From Hymenoscyphus infarciens (taxonomy: Eukaryota; Ascomycota; Leotiomycetes; Helotiales; Helotiaceae): a stretch of 64,000 bases of DNA. Position 1 is the first letter of the stretch. The number at the start of each line of letters is the position of its first letter. The DNA is taken from the NCBI GenBank assembly GCA_001414345.1, contig LLCB01000065.1, positions 124,001 to 188,000 of the forward strand, in the 5' to 3' direction. Both the position numbers and the translations under genes were made by a program. Of this stretch, positions 56,048 to 64,000 are shown piece after piece. The notes beneath the pieces are model-generated. The model was not told where the DNA came from. It ran no database searches and saw nothing but the letters and a program-made list of their open reading frames with translations.

Positions 56048-56626
56048 ATGCGTCTCCTGGTACAAACACCGACCGCCGCCGCGCGAGCAATTTCTCAAGC
56101 TAGAGCTCTGCCAATTTCCTCCCTTGCGACGAGAACCTTCACGAGTACGACGACACAGCGTTCGGCCGACCACGCAGATCACTTTGATCCTCCTAGCGGA
56201 TGGCTCTTTGGTGTTAAGCCGGGCGAGAAGGCGGAGAAGGAGGGATGGGAGAATATCTGGGTTTATGGGTTCTTTGGGACGATGGGGTTGGGGGTTTTGG
56301 GGTATGCTTTTAAGCCTGATACTTCGTGAGTTGCTTCCTTTTATTTATTTGCTTTTTCTCGGGGTGAAGGGATGAGGGGATGGGGATGGGAGGTGGACAG
56401 ATGGGATGGTAGGGAACAATTGGTAGAGTTGGGGATTGGTGGGATGTGGATTGAGACGATTACGATGGGGAGGCGGATGGGCGGGGATGAATCTGAGAGA
56501 TAGTCACGAATTAAAAGAAGAATTCAGCTAACAGGCCCTCACAGGATACAAACCTGGGCCCTCGAAGAAGCGCGTCGAAGATTAGAAGTCGAAGGCATCC
56601 TCGCAGAACCAGAGAGCAAATCATAA
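56048..56626 (+). CDS. NADH:ubiquinone oxidoreductase ESSS subunit (complex I, NDUFB11-like)
   Basis: Two exons (56048-56325, 56545-56626) encode 119 residues, normal for this accessory subunit of the complex I membrane arm. N-terminus MRLLVQTPTAAARAIS is Arg/Ala-rich with no acids, a mitochondrial presequence. Then DPPSGWLFGVKPGEK, EGWENIWVYGFFGTMGLGVLGYAF (single membrane helix) and across the intron KPDTSIQTWALEEARRRLE, the family's conserved end. The intron (56326-56544, 219 nt) is longer than most in this window. Start chosen at 56048 because everything upstream in frame lacks similarity and is low complexity. Role: assembly and stability of the proton-pumping arm; non-catalytic. Confidence 0.93.
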
Positions 56627-59600
56627 TACCATCCCTGCATCGAAAATCGAATAGAATCACAAACATATTTCGAGAAAAACCATAGAGGGTTGATACATGG
56701 AGGGGAGGGAGTTGTACATATGAATGGGGTTTTGCTTTTCTCATTTTGATTTCCTTTGGGTTTGGGTTTGCAATGAGATGAATTGATGGGGAGGGATGTG
56801 AGCATAGGGTGGGCGAGGGGATGTGTGAGCAGAATTGAGGGTGGGCGAGGAAATAGATAGACGGCGATGGGAGTTTATTGAGATGAATACATTTTTTCCT
56901 TTGCGTTTTTTGGTTTTCACTTTGGTTGTGTCTTGATGTTACTTTGGAATTGAGAAGCTGAGTGTGGGTGATCCATGGTAAAGTTTTGGTGCTTCGTTTC
57001 GTTTTTTCTTCCCTCTGATATTAAGTGAAAAACACACCACCTTTACTTTACACCTCCTTCACTTTAACCATGCTCTCTAATCTAGGATAATTACTTATAT
57101 TGTCTAAGAAGGTTTAGAAGAATGAGAAACTCCGCCTCTCCATTCTTCTAAACGTTCTTGTATAATATTCCAAGCTGTCACGAACATCCCAAGGCAATGG
57201 AAGGATGGGGGTGTACTCGGACCAAAGCTCAGGGCTCGTACATTACCTCCTAAATGCCAAGTGGAAATCAAGGGTCTCCGTCCTTTCTAAACGAGAAACT
57301 CATTTCGTTGTGTTGTCATTTCCAACCAAGATTTTCTTGAGTGTTAGAGTCGCAGAGCAAGTCCTTCCTCTCCCCCTTTCCTTTCGTCCGGAACTCCCAG
57401 AAAAGACATTGATTGTTGCACTTCATGTGTGGAAATGTTCATCGTGTGAGTGAGGGTATGGTCTCAAAAATTCGAGTCTTTGTGGTACTTAAATGTCACG
57501 GAATGGAAGGAGGAAGGCGCACAAGATCTAGACGTGAAGTAAGGCCACATGCGCTTCGCGCTGTGGTGTTGGGGGAGGCGGAGAGACTATGATGAACATT
57601 GGTTTTGGAATTACATACACTCTAGGTTTTGGTTGTTTTTCTTGTGTGTTGTTCTTGCGGGGGTCAGATGGTTGCTTGGGGGTAGGAAATGGTTGCTGTC
57701 GAGGGGGAAGGTGTTGTCGATTTCCCTTCCTTTCGTTTGTCGGTTGTAGAGCGTGGGTAAAGACTTGACGCTGTAGCTAAAGAGTAGCCATTTGTAGATC
57801 GTCTGGTGGCAAGCAGCACGAGGCAACTTCTTAGTAAGCTCCCAGCATTCAGGCCGTCCTTCTGGTCGTCCATGGGCGAAGGCATCTTCATCCTCACGCT
57901 ATGTGGTCGATGCATCATAGGATGTCGGGGCCTCCTCAGAGACAAAACTTGCACTTGCGTCTTTCGGTTCTTGCTTCTTTCGTCAGGGTTTTAACATGCT
58001 TGAAGCAGCTTTTCCGAAATATTTTATTTGAAATATCTCGGGTTTTGTTACGGGTACGGGAGAGGGGGGGCGTAGATTCCAGGAATTTGTAAACGTTCCC
58101 GCCATGCGATCTCCAGGAAAAAGGTTCCAGTGGACATAATTTATCCGCAATCAGGTGGTGGTTTATTTCTCGGCTTTTGTGTTTTCTTTCTTGGGGTTAG
58201 TTTGGTTCCTTGTGAGCTTGGGTTACGGTCTTTTGCTGTGAGGGGGACGTTGTTGTTGGTTTGTTTTGTATCATTTGTATTAGGGTTTAGGGAGAGACTA
58301 TAATGGTGAGAGGAGTGATATGGGTTGTTATTGAAAGGGTCTAAAGTTGGATGAGAGTGAAGAAGCTCCTAGTTATCAGAGTCGGGTCAGTATATAAATA
58401 TTTGCACAGACAACAGTCTCCCAAATGAAATCCAGCCAGAATACGGCTATGTTTGCAGGTGTCGATAAATTCCCAAAGGCTTCTGCTTTTTATGTTTTAG
58501 GTTTGGCTTTTGTGTCTTGGGGGATGTTTGAGCATTTGTATGGAGGTCTTGCTTTCGAGCTAGATTAACGAGTTTTACCTTAGTTCGTTGACAGATATTG
58601 TTCTCTTTTTTCATCATCATACGATAGTCCTCTTGATTATGCTGATTCTTTCAACATGAAGGTGTTGGAGAAGTTTGAGACAACAAGGACGGTGCGGGAA
58701 CAATGTTGGTTTCTTCCGAGACAGGAAAAATGTAGTAGACGTAGCCATTTACCCTGTTTTTTGTTTTCTTTCTCATTCCTGGAAAGAAAGTCTCGCAATT
58801 TAGAATCCTCTATATATCATATGAATATTGCTACTATGTAACCTAGGAGGTGGTGTTTTATATTCTTACTAACCCCAGAAGAGTCCCGAACGTTTTAGTG
58901 TCACATTAGGTGTGGGAAAGTGAAAACTGATGTACTAATTTTTCGTTCTCAGCCATTGGATTCTTGGGAGTCTAGCTTTTCGAGCTCACTGCTTTTAGTT
59001 CTTGTTAACATGAACTCAAAACGTTCTCTGCGAATGGGGGTTGTCATGTTATTGTCGAGAAAGGTTTTTCCTTCGCTTAATTTTCCTTCGTTCGAATCAG
59101 AGGGGCTAGGGGCCGTTCCTCTGCTTTCGTTGGAAGCTTTGCAAAAGCTGTGATCGATGGTTCACAGCCTACGAAATAGTGGCAGCTTTACTAGAGGAGA
59201 GTTTTAAGAGACATCTTCATAAGAAGCAGTTTCAAGCTCGGCAACTTAGTTCTATGCTTCTTCCTTCTCTTCTCCTTCACCTTTTTATTCAAAACATCTT
59301 GTATAGGTACTCGTGATTGAGATGAGTAGTAGGATAATTTCGCGAGAATTGCTTCATCTCTAGGGTCAGTCGCTGTGATAGAAGAGGTGCTTTGTTTCTA
59401 CTTCCACTTTCCCTGGAGGATAGAATTACTTTTATCATTTTGTTCAGCTTGAGCAGGCGAGGAGTATATATTTTGCTTTCGTCATCTACTTATACCCGTA
59501 GTAACACACCCGAGAAGAGGAGCTCGGCGGAAATTGTCGGTGCGTCAACGCCACATAGCCTGGAAGTTTGAACGGGTTTTATATGTTTCGGAATCCTCTT

Positions 59601-60390
59601 CATTCACCTGTCAAATTCCTTAGCGAGATACTTACGACGCGAAAAAGAAAGACTGAAGAAAGTAAGCAAGTTGGTCCTCATATAATATCTTCTCGAAAGA
59701 TCGGAACACCGATGTAAGGGAACAGTTGATTCGTTATCTTGATTTGAATTCTCTACATCCACTTCTACTGGTATCAAGTGACTTGAGATTTCTAGTAATT
59801 CGTGAAGACTCTAGGAGTAAGGAGAAAGCTGGAAGGTTTGAAATCTCGATACTGTAAACTAGAAGATTAGTCTAGTAAAAATCTGTAGCTAAACTCGAAT
59901 TTTATGAAATAGAGAAACACACCCTGCTCCGACTGGCGTATTCTAACAGCTACGTTCTATTCGCCCTCTTTTGGATTCAAATCAAGTGTGGCCTCGGTTG
60001 ATGAACAAAACTATGTCCTTCGCACGGGAGGAGAAAACCGCACAAAAAATCTCGAAAAGGGTAGATTCAGACTCCATATACCCAACACACCATCCAAGAT
60101 TCCTCCGAGACATGCTCATGTCATTAATGCATCAACGGCACCTCTATCCAGCAAACTCCCCAAGCACAACCACCAGGTGGATATGTCAGCCTTCAAACAC
60201 CACCTTACAGGACAGAACACAGCTGGGTGTCTCCTGTTAATGGCTTCTTGAACACCCCACTATTCCCTCACCACTCCATAGCCCATTATGAAATAGAACC
60301 GCGCTCTTATCCCGTCCACACCCACCCACACACCTACAGCATACGATTCCGGTTTTAACTCACCAGCATTCCACCCGCCTCCTTTCGGCC
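56627..60390. other. Long gene-free stretch
   Basis: 3.8 kb of near-normal composition with short ORFs only (largest about 90 codons, 59971-60251) and none with recognisable motifs. T/G-rich in 56.7-58.9 kb. I see no repeat structure, tRNA or rRNA. Non-coding RNA cannot be excluded. Confidence 0.45.
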
Positions 60391-61130
60391 TACAGAATAG
60401 ATACGTCTACACAACGAATAAAGGCTAGGAATATATTCATAATATTCATGATTTTCTACGAATATTATACCCTTCAAATAATTAATAAATAAGAAGCGTT
60501 TAGAGAGTAAATATTAGTTGTTTATTCATAAATATTTTATATTCTCTACTCTTCTTATATAGTTTCCTACTTATCTAAGAGCCTGTTTAGCTCGCATATA
60601 TTAGTCCTTTTTTAATATATATACTACTAAGAATAATATATATGTATATAAATTATGTATACATATTATAATATTTGACTAGCATATATTATAATACGCA
60701 CTTTTGCTTATATATCCTTTGAATATATATATAAAGTTATATACTACTAAAATTAAATAATATACTCTTTTAACCTCTTAACCTTTAACTTTTATATATA
60801 TATATATCTTTTCTCCTTATACTACTACTACTACTATAACTACTAGAGACGTTAACGAAATATATACTGAAATATATACGAGCCAAACGATATAGAATAT
60901 AAAGAGATATATATAAGCACCTTTTAACCCTATACTCGTGTATAAATCTCATATATCTAAATTAAATTATATATTAAAATCCCTTAATATTATCTGCTTT
61001 TGTTACTTTTGTCATCTTAAATAGGTTACGCTAGAGCATTTCTAGGCCAAAAAAGTAGATAAGTTAGTTATTAAATAAAGCTCTTCCTAAAGTGTTACTT
61101 ACGCTAAGTTTAGTTTACAAAATCGCTCTC
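60391..61130. mobile_element. Decayed inverted-repeat DNA transposon (copy 2, inverted)
   Basis: 60391-60580 matches the reverse complement of about 25861-26046 base for base at roughly 80 percent, including the terminal CTACACAACGAATAAAGGCT; 61008-61100 matches the complement of about 25735-25835. Between these matched parts copy 1 has only about 25 bp whereas copy 2 has about 400 bp, so copy 2 carries an insertion. The distal terminal repeat seen in copy 1 (25341) was not found here; the element is truncated or too mutated. Differences are mostly transitions. Confidence 0.7.
60584..60889. mobile_element. Nested inverted-repeat element inside copy 2
   Basis: TGTTTAGCTCGCATATATT at 60584-60602 pairs with the complement of 60871-60889 with four differences, all transitions. 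It lies exactly in the segment absent from copy 1. About 306 bp, AT-rich, no frame, with a (TAC)n run at about 60824-60836. True ends may lie up to 60 bp further right. Confidence 0.5.
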
Positions 61131-62507
61131 TAAGTACTCTCTTTTCCCCTACTCTTTTTATCTCTTTAGTTATAGTAACTCTTTAAAAGTCTTATAAAAT
61201 ATATAGTAGAGCTATCTATTACTATAAGACTAGTTCTAAACTAGCTTAGAGGTTATATATTACTAGAAATCTAACTTTTAGGAATAAATCTCGTCTCGAA
61301 TTTCCCAAACACCAATACCAACTACCCATCCACCTACAAGATACCCTTCACTACTTTCAGCACTACCTAAGGGTCCACCACTCCAAGAGAAGAACGCTTT
61401 TCATTCTGTTTCGAACCTAATACCATACCCATCAACGCATTCTTTCTCGTTACGGAATGGGGCGTAGACATACTCTTCGACTACTATGAACAAATTTCTA
61501 ATTGCCAATTGGTTATGGCAAGATATCGCGAAAGTTTCTCAAGAGGTTTTGAGATTTGACTTAATTTGATTTTATTCGTTCTCTGACTAGGACGGACGTA
61601 AAGGAGAGATTTCTTTCTCCCTAGGGGTCAACGCAGAACACCACACATAAGCGAGGTCAAGGAGTGAATTACCCGGATATTGACGAAACCTTTCTCAGCG
61701 TGAAGTACATAGGTAGAAGTAGTTAGCCTGCTATTCAACGAGTAGTATGTGTGTGTTTTCAGAGAAACCTGATTAAAAATAAAAACGATAAAACGCCTTT
61801 AGATGCTCCTTCCTGATGGAAATAAATCAGAAGTATAAACTAGGCCGAAAACGAAGGAATCAACTTCCAATTCCAATTCCAAGTCCAAAGCACGCTGCAC
61901 GAGAAGAAGTAAAACAAACTGTTTGACTATACACACCGAAAGCTCAAGATTCCACCGTTAGAAAGTGATTGATCTCGCGGGATCTTATTTTTTCCTCCGT
62001 ACCCTCTTTCATTCAGCGGAAACCAAGCGAGAAAGGGTAAGGGGGGCAAATAAAGACTAAAAAGCTAACTTTAACCCCCCCTCTTCAACGCCACAACATG
62101 TACATCGTCCCTGGGAAAGAAACACACACACACACACGACATGGCGGACAAGCCCCTCCGGGACCCCCTCCTAACCTACAGCACCTCCCCCAACCATACC
62201 CCCAACCCCAATACTTCCGTCCCAGCCCCCCCGTCTCAACCAGCTGTTACAACCACGTCTACTCCATCCCTCTCCCTACTAATAATCAAACTCGGGACGT
62301 CCTGAAAATCATATCCTATCCGCCTCCCCGCAACCCTTCGCACCACGCATACAAACCCCGCTTCAGCAGCACACATCTCTTCACTCCTAGCTTTACACGT
62401 AGGCCCACCAAATGAACTACATGAAAAACAGCTTTGAATTCACCCTTCACTTCTTATATATATCAGCTAATTCACATTACATAGTATAACTAGTAGCCCC
62501 TCCTAAA

Positions 62508-62561
62508 CCTTTCTAAAACCTTTCTAAAACCTTTCTAAAACCTTTCTAAAACCTTTCTAAA
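62508..62561. repeat. Five-copy CCTTTCTAAAA tandem repeat
   Basis: Five head-to-tail copies of an 11-bp unit, nearly perfect. Resembles no telomere repeat of filamentous ascomycetes (TTAGGG). Confidence 0.9.
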
Positions 62562-63227
62562 CCGTTTTACAAAATGTACCTAAAAACTACATAAAAATTA
62601 CATAAAACAATTTAGCTAGGATTAATAATAAAGAATTATCTACAGTATATATAAGCACTAACTAGTAGTTCTCACTCACCCCCTAAGCATTATCTATTGA
62701 GTTTTATCACGGAAAATAACTCTTAGACATCTCGCTACTCAGTTAAGTAAAAGAGATGAATAGTTGTAGGATTTATATATATATATATATTTGGGGGGGT
62801 TTTAGCTCAACTAGTTTATAAAAATAAGGTAAGCCTTAAATTACTATTAATTTAAAAACTCCTTATTTTATGAATTTTTACTATTTCAAGTTCATTTAAG
62901 AGCCTTATCTAGATCCTATCCCACATCCTCGAGATGAGCTTCAACAACCACCCCGTGGCTTCGAATTAGAATTAATCTCAACTCGTAGAGTTTATAGAAT
63001 ATATTATAGGATACTCTTTTATTATAGCCCAGATAGAAGAATATACACGAGGATTTAATGGCGTGGTGGTGTTTGTTTGGTGTTTGGTTTGGTTTGGTTT
63101 AGGTGGTATGAGTGGTATAGGTGGTATAGGTGTGTATTTATCGAGTAATAAGCTTGGGATATATCAGCAGTTTGAGTAACGAGGTGATTGTGCGAACGAT
63201 GATGTTAACCTAAAAGCTAGAGAATAA

Positions 63228-63325
63228 TTCTGGAATTCTGGAATTCTGGAATTCAAAATCCCATCCCATCCCATCCCAGATCTGAGAGAGAGAGAGAGAG
63301 AGAGAGAAAAGAAAAGAAAAGAAAA
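63228..63325. repeat. Adjacent microsatellites
   Basis: Consecutive short tandem arrays: TTCTGGAA x3, CCCAT x3-4, (GA)n of about 13 units at 63283-63307, and AAAAG x4. Further arrays at 63603-63665 (AAAGGCAGAAG) and 63803-63822 (GAGC x5). Confidence 0.85.
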
Positions 63326-64000
63326 CGACCACAAGAAGAAATAAGTCAATAATTAACTAACTGTATAAACAAACACAAGAGCAAGAACAAGAATAACCCT
63401 GATCATAAGTCCAAATTCTAGCTAAACTCTAATCAAACTCCAATCAAACCAGAACAACACGAAATCACTTCAAAAAAAAGAAAAGGAAATACAGAAACCC
63501 CGTTAACGCCACGCTTCCCAACGAAACCAAAAACCAAAAACCAAAAACCCAACTTCCGAGCTAGAATGCTAATTGCAAAGAGGGATAGAAAATGCAAAAG
63601 AAAAAGAAAGGAGAAGAAAGGCAGAAGAAAGGCAGAAGAAAGGCAGAAGAAAGGTAAAAGAAAGAAAGAAAGAAAGCACAAACTGAGAAAGTAGAGAGAA
63701 GGGAACCAGAAATCCACACTCCAGTGCAAGTATTTAAACACAGAATTTGAGTTAAACGAACGATGATTGATGCACAGGCAAAATATACTGTTGACACTGC
63801 CCAGCGAGCGAGCGAGCGAGCCCCTTTCCCGTTGACATGAATCCCTATAGCAAAAAGGGTAACGAAACCCTCATGAATGTGGATGTGGTAGGTAACCCTA
63901 CATAGGCTTCAAGAGAAGGATGGGTGATTCTCGATGTTAAATGTTGACACCAGTCATCGAGCTCCCTTTGCTGTCCCCCTTTCCTGTTCCCCTTTCCTGT

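Larger units (their letters stand above)
61131..64000. other. Gene-free end of window, microsatellite-rich
   Basis: AT-rich to about 61.3 kb and at 62.4-63.05 kb, otherwise normal. A proline-rich ORF at 62098-62415 (105 codons) lacks any family feature. 63.2-64.0 kb is purine-rich and repetitive, probably upstream or untranslated sequence of a gene beyond the window. Confidence 0.45.

Noticed and set aside
55619..56329. Longer start for the complex I subunit
   Set aside because: The upstream 143 codons encode CCAA-repeat and leader sequence; the mitochondrial presequence begins at ATG 56048.
62098..62415. 105-codon proline-rich ORF
   Set aside because: Low complexity, no family feature, no conserved start context; could be leader sequence.
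62508..62561. Possible telomere-like repeat
   Set aside because: Unit CCTTTCTAAAA has only five copies, is internal and does not match TTAGGG.

Overview
The window looks like nuclear DNA of a filamentous ascomycete (Pezizomycotina, most likely a leotiomycete; the class is inferred from gene content only). Evidence: split genes with short GT-AG introns (about 48-230 nt) and CTAAC/CTGAC-like branch points, fungal-only families (UstYa/DUF3328, DUF3669, BRE4-like transporter, SurE-TTL fusion, NACHT NLR), and alternation of normal-composition gene islands with very AT-rich, TpA-rich blocks without open frames, as left by repeat-induced point mutation (RIP).

Layout. 1-7.3 kb: AT-rich DNA flanking remnants of a secondary-metabolism locus (a UstYa-family gene with a damaged splice site, a 5'-damaged O-methyltransferase on the other strand) and an unrecognised frame-shifted cysteine-rich gene. 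7.8-20.2 kb: housekeeping island with DNA2 helicase/nuclease (-), a mitochondrial 2-oxodicarboxylate carrier (+), a small lysine-rich protein (+) and a PBY1-type SurE + tubulin-tyrosine-ligase protein (-). 21.1-24.9 kb: a fungal NLR (alpha/beta-hydrolase + NACHT + ankyrin-like C-terminus) whose exons join in phase throughout except for one in-frame TAG between hydrolase and NACHT. 25.3-28.9 kb: decayed inverted-repeat transposons. 29.3-35.3 kb: a BRE4-like membrane transporter (-) and a Sir2-class deacetylase (+). 35.3-43.1 kb: AT-rich, repeat-rich DNA containing one intact dual-specificity phosphatase, a RIP-like ruined small gene, a broken DUF3669 gene and two short inverted-repeat elements. 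43.1-48.8 kb: normal-composition DNA with no recognisable gene. 48.8-56.6 kb: a PMC1-type vacuolar Ca2+ ATPase, a small protein with an acylation signal, and the ESSS subunit of complex I. 56.6-64 kb: no recognisable gene, a second copy of the 25-kb transposon in inverted orientation with another element inside it, and microsatellites.

The intact genes are independent cellular functions (replication/repair, mitochondrial transport and respiration, Ca2+ storage, chromatin silencing); they do not form an operon or pathway. The most notable features are the disrupted NLR, the decaying UstYa/methyltransferase pair, and the repeated occurrence of nonsense codons explicable by CpA to TpA change (NLR, DUF3669, the 39-kb gene), suggesting RIP or RIP leakage into genes beside repeats. 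I found no CRISPR array, tRNA, rRNA or clearly new multi-gene system.
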